This document shows positions 36,099 through 46,804 of a DNA stretch of 64,000 bases, piece by piece; the first letter of the stretch is position 1, and each line of letters opens with the position of its first letter. The DNA is taken from assembly GCA_030998015.1 (NCBI GenBank), contig JARWMV010000244.1:248001-312000 (forward strand), in the 5' to 3' direction. The notes beneath the pieces were generated by a model. The model worked only from the letters and a program-made list of their open reading frames with translations. It had not been told where the DNA came from and made no database searches. Origin of the DNA: Ceratorhiza oryzae-sativae (lineage: Eukaryota > Basidiomycota > Agaricomycetes > Cantharellales > Ceratobasidiaceae). The translations under genes and the position numbers were made by a program.

Positions 36099-37384
36099 TG
36101 TTATGGATCACTAACATTTTTCTATTATTTTAGTCTGCTCTGCCAACCTCAAGCAATGCCTCTGTAATTTTTCTTGAAATTAAATGAATTTGTATGCATC
36201 TGAAATTGTACTATTTGTGTTCTATTAAATAGTACAAAATCTCCTCTTTCCAACGCATATTTTATCATGATTTTATCTTAAGAACTCAGAGAGATATAGA
36301 GGTTGCAATATTTCCTCTTATCAGGAGATATTGATTACAACATCGCACCGCTCATATCTCGGCAACCGCTTATGCTATCAAAGCGATCTTGTGCTCTATC
36401 GATAGCCAATCTTCGGCAGTATCTGCTGCCCGAAGATCGTTGCGATCCACCAGATCCTCATGCTGGAATGGCCCGAAGATCATTAGAATCTTACTGGACC
36501 ATCAATCAAGATCTAATGACTCCAGTGAGTCAGGAGAGCTTCCCAAATTGATCCAGAAGCTTCTCTGACTCAATTTATGACTCACTGAGATGTAGCCTCC
36601 ATTCATTACATGTATATACTATGATAATATGATCTACAAGCCTATAGCAGGTCTCAGATGCATCAATGCCTTTGATCCACACCCTGTCTTTACTCTTTTA
36701 TCCTATACTGGGCTAGGGTGTACCCCAAGTATAGCAGTACCCTCTTTTGATGATTGCACTGGCATGCATGTATCTATTTGGCTCTGGAATGCCCTCCTCA
36801 GGGTATAAAAGGACCTCCTCTGAGGCCCTTCCAGACCACCCACTCTTACTCAACCCAGACCAGTTATTGGTTTCTTTTCTCTTTCTATTTCTCTTGTCTG
36901 TGTGTGATTTCTTATATAACTAGTACTGAGGAATAAAGTACCATATTAGTTATATACTGTCTGATTCATTGTATCTTATATACAGAGATATATAAGGATA
37001 CAATATTGCCTGATTGAGTGTGACATTAAGTACCAGCTATTAGAGGAAATCTAAGTACATGCATTAGGCAGCCCACCATCTGTCCAATAAGCTACTGCTT
37101 AAGCCTAGTATTAAGATTAGTATCAGTTAGTCCAAGCAACTAGGGCTGAACTACATTTAAGATATCTAAGGGAACCTGACCATAGTAGTCTTGCTGTTTA
37201 TACCTATAAATTAGTCAGTTTACACTGTGAAAGATTAAGACTACCTTGAGTGTTACTTGATCACATTGCAACTACTTTGAGCCTTCTTACTCTAGTCTAA
37301 GAAGTATTGAGTACGATTAGTGTATACTAACATATCTACATTTGCTTAAGCTCTAGATATTCAAGTGTACCCTGACCTGTAACA
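36099..37384 (-). repeat. LTR-A copy, reverse orientation (1286 bp)
   Basis: Begins TGTTATGGATCACTAACA and ends ACCCTGACCTGTAACA. Its flanks (ACTTT left, TTGTG right) do not match. It keeps most core CpG sites, and 36303-36551 holds the 82-codon frame seen in other copies. On the right it cuts directly into copia pol. Confidence 0.88.
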
Positions 37385-38005
37385 TTGTGTTGCAGGCCAC
37401 TTGAGCAGAGTGGTGGGGATATTTGTCAGTCCAAGATGACAAGGATAACAAGTTGACTGGTGAATTTTCAACTAGAGCAACATTGGTGAAATATATGCAG
37501 CTGTCTGGTGCACCATAAAGCAGTTTGTTGTTGGTGATGCAGGGGACTTGCACATATGTATGGAGCATGATTTTGCTGAAGCCCAAGATTGTGGCTGTGC
37601 CACTGACACCCTGGATTGTTAATGACATTGGGATGAATTTGGATAAATGTTCATGCTGGTTAGTGACATGACAGGAGGTGCCAGAGTCAATAATCCATGT
37701 GTTGTCTAGTCTGATGTTGAATTGAGTAGAGCTCTGTAGTGAAAAGGAAAAATGTTTAAAATTTTCAGCAATGTATTGCTGTATGCATGTTGGTAAGTCT
37801 TCAAGGGGTGGTGAAGGTGGATTCAGTGCTGTAATGAGTTCTTGGGTAGTTGGTGTGCAGGATGAACGTGTGCTTGGGGAAACTATATGTGTTGTAGGGT
37901 GTGAGAATTGGAAGGTGTAGGCAAAGTCTGCATGCTTGGTATTATTATTATTGTCTTGGCTGTTTTGGTGTTGTGCATTGTCACTGTTGTTTCCACTATT
38001 GTTGA

Positions 38006-39268
38006 TGTTGTGACCCTCTGGAGGCTCCCTTGTGGAGCACTTAAGTAGTGGCGGCGTTGACGGTTTGGTGCTATGCAGTATGTATTGAGCGTTCTAGTTA
38101 CAGTGTTTGCTATGGTCTATGGTGGTTGACAAGATAAAGCAAGCTGAGGCATTCAGTCTTGCTTTACTCCCCTTATATACATGTGACTGCGGTTGCTGTG
38201 GTGGCCCCCCTTTCCTAAGCACTGTCTACAGCAGTTATAGGTTCTATATAGTACTAGGTCTTAGGTAATTGTTTATCCTAAGTTTGTGCGGCTCTGAATC
38301 TTATAGAGCCGCGCTGTTATGACCCGCCTAGCAGACATAACCTAACAACCGAATATTGTACAGATTTATGGCATTTTTCCCAAAGCGGAACAAACCATAA
38401 ACAGGATCACGTGATCTCGGCGCTTACCCAACAATTAAGCGCCAGTGGTTACCCTGAACTCGCTCCAGCGTTTCTCTCCCATGTTACCTGGAGCGAGGAG
38501 CGAGTTGTCACGTGACCTCGGCGCTTATCCAGCGATTAAGCGCCAGGTGCTTAAGTCCAAAAGGTCACATGACCCTCGGACCTCGCACGGCTCTATAAGA
38601 TTCAGAGCTGCACAAACTTAGGATAAACAATTACCTAAGGCCTAGTACTATATAGAACCTATAACTGCTGTAGACAGCGCTTAGGAAAGGGGGGCCACCG
38701 CAGCAACCGCAGTCACATGTATATAAGGGGAGTAAAGCAAGACTGAACACCTCAGCTTGCTTTATCTTGTCAACCACCATAGACCATAGCAAAAAACTGT
38801 AACTAGAACACTCAATACATACTGCATAGCACCAAACCGTCAACGCAGCCACTACTTAAGTGCTCCACAAGGGAGCCTCCAGAGGGTCACGACATGTGCG
38901 AGGTCTGAGGGTCATGTGACTTTTGGACTTAAGCACCTGGCGCTTGATCGCTGAGTAAGCGTGAGGTCACGTGACAACTCGCTCCTTGCTCCAGGTAACA
39001 TGGGAGAGAAACGCTGGAGCAAGTTCAGGGTAACCACCGGCGCTTAATCATTGGGTAAGCGCCGAGGTCACGTGACAACTCGCTCCTCGCTCCAAGTAAC
39101 ATGGGAGAGAAACGCTGGAGCAAGTTCAGGGTAACCACCGGCGCTTAATCGTTGGGTAAGCGCCGAGATCACGTGACCTTGTTTATGGTTTGTTCTGCTT
39201 CGGGAAAAATGCCATAAATCTGTACAATATTCGGTTGTTAGGTTATGTCTGCTAGGCAGGTCATAACA
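38006..39268 (-). repeat. Solo LTR-B inside the copia relic
   Basis: Begins TGTTGTGACCCTCTGGAGG and ends GGCAGGTCATAACA, with exact 5-bp duplication GTTGA (38001-38005 and 39269-39273). It is itself split at 38324/38897 by a forward copy. It carries two tandem units of 101 bp at 38963-39164 where the inserted copy has one. Confidence 0.9.
38325..38896 (+). repeat. Solo LTR-B (572 bp) nested in the reverse LTR-B
   Basis: Starts TGTTATGACCCGCC and ends GGGTCACGACA. Flanking pentamers CGCGC and TGTGC are the same site if two C-to-T changes occurred in the right copy. Together the two copies form long inverted repeats. Confidence 0.85.
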
Positions 39269-40106
39269 GTTGATGGTATTGTTACTGTTGCTGTTGCCAC
39301 TGTTATGGTTGTCTTGATGGCTATTGTACCCTCCAGAGTTAGTGCAACCAGTACTGCAGCCATGGCTGGATCCTCAACAATTGTTTGAGGTATGTCCACC
39401 TCTATGTCCACCACCTCCAGGTTTTCAGCAGTCAGTTTTCTTGTGGCCCAGGATGCTGAAATTGTGGCATATAATTTCAATTACAGTGGAGGCATGGCTG
39501 TTCAGAGTGCCTCAGCAATTGCCAGGGACTTGGCAGTTGCAGGCAAAGAAGGATTTCTCACTGGATACAGACTTGTGTTGGTGATATCTGGCAAGTAGTC
39601 AGGATTGGATGTTGATAGACAACTTTGAGCTGTTGGTATCACCTGTTTTGGGATGCTGAGGGATGACCAACATGAGGATTTGCCAGGATTCAGGTAAAGA
39701 TACCATAAGTTGCTGAATGAATTTGATTTCTTTGAGTTGGTCAGACAATTTGGCTAAGAGCACAATGTTCAAGTTGTTGAAAATTTTGTGTAAGTCCTTT
39801 ATATGCACTTCCAGATCATCACCCTCATTCATGCATAGCAAGGTAAAGTGGTTTTGCATTGTAGTCATAGCTGTGACACCTAATGACTGGTATTGATTTT
39901 GCAGTAGCACCCAAGTGTTTGTGACAGATGTTTCACAGGCAACATGGATCATAGGACCAGTGTTGACATGGCAATGTAGGGCTCCTAGGGCAGCCATGTT
40001 TTTCTCATCCCAGATTTGTTGGTCATTTGGATTGGTTGGGTGCACTTTGGTGCCACTAACAATGTTCCATACTTTGACATCTTGGAACATGTCTCACATT
40101 TGTATG

Positions 40107-40648
40107 TGTCAAGGCCAGAGCCTTAGACAGGGGAAATACCTCAAAGGGTAACACCTGACTCTACTGCAATAAATACAGAGAGTCAACCTGCAATGTCTAA
40201 GGGACACACAGGGAAGGAGGAAGGGGTAGAAGGCAGTGAGGTGCCAAGGATATGAGTTATCAGAGGTGCACTTGTACTTAAGAGTACTGGGCAGGAACTG
40301 TTATGGCTTGGTGACCACACAGGTAGAGGGAATGACAGGACAAGAGGTTGAGTTCTGAGGCTTAAGGCTCTCAGACTCTCCCTTATACATTCAGCTAGCT
40401 ACCATGTACAAGTTCACATACAGCACAGAGGTGAGATACAACTGCAAGAGAGTAACTGAGATGAGACAAATACAGTGTTAGAGCAAGCTGAGATGAAAAT
40501 ACTCAAAATAAGCACCATGGCATCATTACATAATGTGGTGATGCATATATTGTAAAAAATAGAATAAAATTGACTTAGAGAAAAATATAAAAGATGAAAA
40601 ATGAAAATAAAATATAATAAATGGTGCTCATGACATTGGGTCATGACA
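40107..40648. repeat. Solo LTR-C (542 bp) inside copia gag
   Basis: TGTCAAGG..GTCATGACA ends with exact duplication GTATG (40102-40106 and 40649-40653). Removing it joins the two gag halves in frame, leaving one TGA where Arg is likely. Orientation unknown. Confidence 0.88.
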
Positions 40649-41234
40649 GTATGCACCACACTTGGTAATCATCTTGTCCTTGGAGTTTGGAGATAGAGTA
40701 ATTTTTGTCTGTGATAATGAGGACTGGTGCATATGGTGTAGTTCTAGATGTTGATGCCATGATAGGTAGAGAGGTGGTGGTACTGACAGCAGGAGGTGGA
40801 GCAATGGATTTGGTTGGTGATGGTAAGCCAAGCTGAGCAACAGATAGTAAGTATAATTGGTCTTTGAGTGATAAGTGATGTGCACCAGTGTGTATATGCA
40901 CCTCTGAAAGTTCTTTGTATAGGGCAAGTTGGTTGCTAGTAAATTGATATTTGGTGGTGCCAAGCTGCAGCAAATAAAGCTGATCATGTAGGTCAAGTTC
41001 AACTGTATCAAGTGTGGATGTATTGGATGGTGAGGGTGGTAGTGCAACATTGTAAGGCACTGGATTAAGAGCGAAGTTGGCAAATTCATCTGTGACACCT
41101 GTAGCATCAAGGAGATCTTGTATGTGGTGATCCAATGAGATGGGTGATGAGAGGGGTGAGGGATGTGGTGACTGGGCAGGTGTTGATAACTGTGGATTTG
41201 ACAGGTTGGGCAATTGATGGGCTCAATGTCAGCC

Positions 41235-41247
41235 AGGGCTCATAACC
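41235..41247 (-). other. Copia primer-binding site matching initiator tRNA-Met anticodon arm
   Basis: The plus strand AGGGCTCATAACC equals the anticodon stem-loop of eukaryotic initiator tRNA-Met, so the minus (element) strand is complementary to it, directly after the LTR end at 41248. Drosophila copia uses such a 5' half-tRNA primer (established). Confidence 0.65.
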
Positions 41248-41569
41248 TGTTGAAGCACATTGAATAAATGCACTCTGATTATAATTCCTAGTGCAGGTGG
41301 CAGAAGCAATTGAGCCAGTAGTGAATGAGTGGGGAGAAAGTTGCTGAGGTTGTAGCAACATGTTCATTCGTTTATATAGAATACAACGGATAATCTCAGG
41401 TGGAACATTGGCGTGTATACGAGAGAAAGAAAGTACAAACGGGGATAAAACACATAATATCAGACACAAGACAAAGAAAAGGTAAAATATCGATATAACC
41501 TCGATATATGCGCAGGATCGTTCAACACATTTGGTCTGTCTTACGACGCCTGTCAAGGGTCCCCATCAA

Positions 41570-43912
41570 CGTCTTGGTCTTGCTCCAACGCTAATCACAT
41601 CCGCGGTAGGGGGCGAACATACCTCGCAAAGGTGGCTTCGCAGCCCCCTGACAGCCTCCAACTTCGCCTGGCTAGCAGCCGAATAAGCCGTCTCGGTCGA
41701 GTACGTGCCGTCTGCAAGAATCTTTGGTTTGTGAGCCGGTTCCTTCTCTTTTTCCTTTTCATCTTCGGGTTCTGCGGTCGCGTTGGCGGCGCTAAAAGTC
41801 TCTACAAATAGAGTTTGATGAGATTATCCTAAACGAGATTCGGAAGAATAACGTACTTGCTCCGCTGCCAGAATCGGGATCTCGCCAATGACTCGTCGCA
41901 CCTCTTCGAATACAGCTTTAATCTCTGCACCCCTAGCCTATTCAATATGGTCCCTCTGAGCAGGAAATACAACGTGCGTGATGCATCCGCACAGTACTTT
42001 TTTCCTAGATCCACAGTGCACCTCGGAACACCTTTCCGGACTGGATCTCACCAAAAGTCTGAAGCAGCCGGGACGTGATCGTGCTCCTGAGATGGGGAGA
42101 CGTTTCCACGACCTCTCTTTACTCATTCGCCAGCATTACCTCTAGGGCGATGGGAAGCCTACCGAACAAAAGCGACCGCGTCGACCGCGGCGGGATTGTT
42201 CGTGTCTCCAAGGAACTCGATGAGCGCCTGGATGACACCTGCTGCAAGCTGGGAAAACTTGATCGCGCAGACATAAATGGATTGGATGAGGAGCTGGCGG
42301 TACTCGGTCGTTCCTAGGGCCTACGTGAGCCGACGGCATTGGGTCAAAAGCACAGATAGGCAAGGCGACACATCGAGCGAGGATATCTAAATATAAGACA
42401 CGGCGAGAAGAACTGTATAACACACCTTTTCGGCCTCGGCCTCGACCGTCCTCAGCAAAAACTTGAGGTGTAATGAAACAGGGGGGTGTAGTAATGGTGT
42501 AATTCAATGAAATGACACATAATTATCTGTCATTATCCCATTACACCAGTGTAATTTGGCATAAGGACTCCATTACTACACCCCTTTTTTCATTACCCCT
42601 CCTTATGCCTAATTACACACCATTACCCCCGCAGGTTTTTGCTGAGGTCCTGGCCAGCGCCCATTTTAGCAACCCGACCACCTCTTCCACGTTTCGACTT
42701 CCCACCATCCCCAGCGCAACATTCAGGCATTTGCGCATCAACTCCAAATCGCCGCTCTGTAGACCTCGTAATAGGTCCATCACGAGCGAATCCAGCACAC
42801 GACCATGTTTCTTGTGCAACGCTTCCAGTCGATCGAGAACAATGAGCTTGACATTATTATTCGACTCACGCACGACCAGATCGATATACGTTTTTGCACT
42901 CGCTTTGACTGCGGCTAGGATTTGAGTGAGGGACGTGAGGGTGCTTGCCGCGTCGAATTTGACCGAGTGAGAGGTGGACGTCAAGAGGGAGAATATGATG
43001 TGGATATGTTTCGGCTATCCGTTCAATTAAATCGCAGCTCGATGAGTGCTAGGTAAATAAAGACCCACGCGCATGGATTCATCCGCCCGAGGTTGAGTAG
43101 AGCCCTTTCAGATAAGCTCAATAACCGCAAGATGGACAACTCGTCCAGACTTTCGACACTATCAGCGTTCTTGCCGAGCCATTCGACCGCTCCCTCGTTC
43201 GCACATTGACTTAGAAACACAAAAGCGTTGCGTTTACACCTCGCATCGCTCTCGGTCGCTAAAAATGTCTCGATCAATCCGGGAGCATCGGGGATGAGGT
43301 GCTCGTGTTGCCCGATAGGTCGTGTAGACAGCAAAAGACGGCATTTTTACAGACGTAGGAATGGCGGTGGTCGAGGCGGGATCAAAGGGTTGGGATCAGA
43401 GGTTCGAGGAGTTCGGCGTCGGTGAGCTTTTGGAGAAAGCGCAGGGTTCGGCTCGGATGTATTCGTTTGGGTGTTGCTACATGCCGCGTGGTTGTGAGTA
43501 GATAGAGTGCTGAACAGGGGCTTACGAGGTCGTTACGGATGGCGTTGCAAACGAGAATCATCTCCTCCTTGAGCTTGCCATTCTCGTCGTGCTTAGAGCA
43601 AATCTCCCAGTAACAGTGCAGTATCTTCTTGAGCGCTTTGCTCTTGCACGACAAAACATATTGAATAATAGTCACTAGTAGCGTTGGCTGATATATTTTT
43701 GCACTTTAGTCAACTTTATCCGTCATTGCGTACAGACTGCTCAGATGCGGATTTCCATTGAGCGAAGAGATGATAATGGTACGCAGTATCTCTAGCTTCG
43801 TCTCATCTGTGCCCTTTTGGAGAGCAATCTGCAGCTCCTGTCTTTTCGACCCTTCGCTTGTGTCTTCGCGTACGACAGTGTAGCATGTCTGTTCCGCGAT
43901 TGTCGCTGCCAT
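41570..43912 (-). pseudogene. SEC26: Coatomer subunit beta (beta-COP), truncated and broken copy
   Basis: Beta-COP is an essential COPI coat subunit in Golgi-ER transport. The N-terminal HEAT region is clear: CYTVVREDTSEG, KGTDETKLEILRTIIISSLN (43700-43912), KALKKILHCYWEICSKHDEN, EEMILVCNAIRNDL (43520-43660), RTLRFLQKLTDAELLEPLIP, HLIPDAPGLIETFL, CKRNAFVFL, RESNNNVKLIVLDRLEALHK (about 42830-42890), YRQLLIQS and SGKVFRGALWI. A MITE (42451-42646) splits one exon. One base is missing after GALWI near 42008 and another shift occurs near 41650. The C-terminal half is absent: sequence changes at about 41570 to the copia LTR. A functional copy is expected elsewhere in the genome. Confidence 0.9.
42451..42646. 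mobile_element. MITE with 3-bp target duplication in a coatomer exon
   Basis: Terminal inverted repeats CTCAGCAAAAAC and GTTTTTGCTGAG, extended imperfectly inward by GGTGTAATG-type words. Flanked by GTC (42448-42450, 42647-42649). Excision leaves the coatomer frame LARTVEAEAEK intact. 196 bp, no coding capacity. A 3-bp duplication fits PIF/Harbinger or CACTA groups, but the termini match neither that I can recognise. Confidence 0.8.
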
Positions 43913-43983
43913 CAGCCACGGTGGGATAGGGGCGTGTCGCCGGCGCTTATCCCATATGACGTAATCGCTCTCTGTATGCTGGG

Positions 43984-44258
43984 AACATCCAATTTTTTTG
44001 GATGCACAAAATAGATGTTTTGACCATTTACTACAGTCTGTCTAGCTTGATTTTGTGAATATTCTATCCCAATCACTCAAAAATTGGACAAAATGCACAT
44101 TTTCAATATGTCTACATCAAGGTCATAACAATATAGAATACACTTGTTTTCATGCAGTACTGCATCTCTTAAGCATCTAGCAGCTGAAATATTATTACAT
44201 ATGGTCAAAATGGACATACTGTGCATTTTTTTTAACTTGTCCAAAAAAAATTGGATGT
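43984..44258. mobile_element. AT-rich MITE with 19-bp terminal inverted repeats
   Basis: ACATCCAATTTTTTTGGA near the left end pairs with TCCAAAAAAAATTGGATGT at the right. Flanked by CTGGG on both sides (43979-43983, 44259-44263). 275 bp, no ORF. It lies about 70 bp upstream of the coatomer relic start. Confidence 0.75.
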
Positions 44259-44840
44259 CTGGGGCATGAAGAGGCTATCCTCGCGCACCAAACGAGACGG
44301 CGATACACCGTAAACACCGGACTCAGATTTTCCAATCTGAAGTGCTCGACTCCGGCTAACAAACTTTCAGGCTATATAGTGACTGATTTGTGGCCTTCCT
44401 CTGGCCATCACACGGTGTTCCTGAGCCTACTGTGTCTTCCGCTTCATTTCAGGTGGCCTGCGCGATATCTTCTTGCACGCGATTACCAATAGCTGCGATA
44501 ATACCTACGCAGCTTGCATATTCACTTGCAACTCCGTCATCATCTATCTTCTTCGTGGGCTCTAGCAATTCTCACTATCACCCTGGAGTTTCTTTTTCGC
44601 CGCACTGCAGTTTAAATCCTTGCCAAATTATTTTGAAACACTGCATTGAGTGCGATCATAAGTCAAAACGATGGGGACTATCATTTCGCTGCTCAAACAT
44701 TTCTGTACATTTTCAAACAACCAATTCTCTTATACCACAGCGTAGATGAAAAAAAAAAAACATTCGTCTTCAACTGTCATTCGCAGTACATCTCACCGGT
44801 GTCGACCAGGACTCTCACAACATGATCAAAATAGCATACT
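44259..44840. other. Spacer between MITE and lipoxygenase
   Basis: No recognised gene; 44390-44749 is an open frame of 119 codons without known domain. The right end is the lipoxygenase 3' flank. Confidence 0.35.
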
Positions 44841-46804
44841 CTAGATTAAGATGGACACAGCCGTAAGGTCGGGATCCATAACCATATACCTTGAATGCTG
44901 ATCATCGAGTTGCTCGCTATGCTTGAGGAATTGCTCTTTCAGCTTTCGTAAATCCGCCCTGAACTCAAGTGCTGCGTTCGCGATGTGCGTAATAGGACTG
45001 CGCGACTGATCAACCGCATAAGCCATCAAAGTGCTCTGGCCGACCACCTCAAACGAGAGCAAGTACGCAAGCTGGGAACCTATAAGCCAATCCGTCGTCT
45101 TCTTGAACGGCAAAGCATCCAGAAGCTGCTGCTCTTTGTATCGATTGAGTTCATCGAGCGACTTGGGGAGAGGAGCATACATCGCCCAGGGCTTGTTCGG
45201 AACGAAGACCTGGTAATAATGCTGGAGATAGTTGACGGCGGTGTGTTGTGGCGAAGCGATATGAATGCACATCGTTACGGTATCGACCAGTTGTTCGAAA
45301 GTCTTGATCTGAGGGAACGTGGTCATCTTTGCTTCGCCCTGCATCTCTTTGCAAAAAGCCTCGATGTATCGGTCCTTCGCGACATCTGCATCTCCGCTGG
45401 GATAGTACGGACCTAGGACGCCAGCTACAAATTTGCGAATAGCGGGCCACATCAACCTCATGTTTCGCGCGTATGCGTAGTTGTGGAATTGTTTTGAATC
45501 TTTGAGTCCCGCGTCAGGAAAGCCACGGCCCTCCAAATCAAGCGGGATCTGAAGTTTGACCCAGTCAAAAGTCTTGTACGCATGATTCATGAACGCGCCG
45601 AGTTTGACATGATCCACACCAGCAATCTTGGAGATAACATCCGGAACAAGTGTTTTGCGAGCTTGGTCGTTGAGCGGAAGAGTCGTTTCCCAGTGCTTCT
45701 GTAGCAAGAGGTACACGATATGGCTCGGCGGAAGTTGACGATGTGCAGCGACTATGGTGGTTTCCTCGACGAGATGCGTATTCACCAAGTGGATTGCGAC
45801 TTCATGCCTGAGCCAGTCCGCGCTCTGAACAACAGTCTTAGCGTACCGCCATGGCCAATCATTGGCCTCCTGGGTTAGGTTGGAGTGTGTTGACTCCAAG
45901 CGCTTGTTAAAGATAACAACCGATGCAGCCATGCTTCCCTTGTAGTCGATCACAATTGCGAGAGGATGGAGGTGACCCTCGGCTTCAAGCCTGTATAATG
46001 CGACGGGAGCAGCAGCGTAGCGACGATTGGGGGAATTTGGGTCATCCGAGACTCCCTCGGAGGACTGGAGCTCTTCGTTGTCCGAAGCGCCCATGGCGGC
46101 CCGGAAGTAACTGTAATCTTGCACGTACAAGCCGTCAGGCGACTGTAGGAGTTCTGCCATCGGCTTGTTCCCAGCATCCTCAGCGCATTTCTTGAACTTC
46201 CCTACCCAGTCACCGGCTCGCGTGATGGTAGTGGCATTCGTCCCCGTGAAGGACTGTTGGGCAAACACAGCGTCCGAGTACCAGTCGTTTGTTGTGCGGT
46301 CCCCTGTAGAAGAAACCGTAATTTATGAATACGGTAATAAAATAAAATAATATTTACCTATATTAAAACGAAATAGCATGTTGTTTTCCACACCAGGAGG
46401 TGCTCGCTGCCTCCGATTGTATTCTACCAACTGTTCGAGAGAAAGGTTCTTGTTTGGATCTGGTGCAAGGCTTCTGTAATAAGCGGATATTTCTCCCTGG
46501 GGTCCCCGGGCCTCGATCATTCCGCCCGTCTGAAACAACGCCTGGACGTCAAAGATCTGGTAGGCCTGCCTGTTGTCCCACGGTGGAACAGTCAGCACAT
46601 GAGGAGGATATACGTCATCCAGCTTCCATTGGTACGCGTCCCGGTTCTTGTTAAGCCCGTCCAAACTCCTGAGTTCATGAGAAATCAGTAATGTAATGAT
46701 GGAGAAATGAAATTTGCTTACTCCTTGCTAGCAGGCTCTCCGTTATGCCCTGGAATGGGGTAAACGTATGGAGCTGGTCGGGTGGTGATGCTCGTGGTTG
46801 TCAT
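44841..46804 (-). CDS. Lipoxygenase (fungal iron/manganese LOX family)
   Basis: Dioxygenase adding O2 to polyunsaturated fatty acids to make hydroperoxides, precursors of fungal oxylipins (family knowledge). Exons 46722-46804, 46358-46668 and 44841-46303; introns of 53 and 54 bp are GT-AG. The sum is 1857 nt, 618 residues, the usual fungal LOX length. Metal ligands are visible: HLVNTH (His303 and His308), QHTAVN (His485 and Asn489) and the C-terminal Ile618. The segment WPWRYAKTVVQSADWLRHEV precedes the first ligand helix and ETTIVAAHRQLPPSHIVYLLL follows it, as in known LOX. The N terminus is polar without a signal peptide, so a cytosolic enzyme is inferred; secreted Mn-LOX normally has one. 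Whether it binds Fe or Mn, and its regiospecificity, cannot be read from this sequence. Confidence 0.95.

Larger units (their letters stand above)
37385..41560 (-). mobile_element. Ty1/copia relic (5' LTR, gag, protease), 3' part lost
   Basis: Reads on the minus strand. Probable 5' LTR from 41248 up to about 41560 (end TTCAACA; TATA box complement TTTATATAGA near 41371). Gag starts at ATG 41213 (SISKLQGQDDYQVW), continues at 40106 with MFQDVKVWNIV and MAALGALHCHV (39600-40090), and has a nucleocapsid knuckle near 39440 with the second Cys changed to Phe. Protease motif TWIIDSGTSCHVT lies near 37680, then PVNLLSLSSWTD, the usual gag-pre-integrase region. It is cut at 37384 by LTR-A, so RT and RNase H are gone. 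Three solo LTRs interrupt it (38006-39268 with a nested one at 38325-38896, and 40107-40648). Confidence 0.85.
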
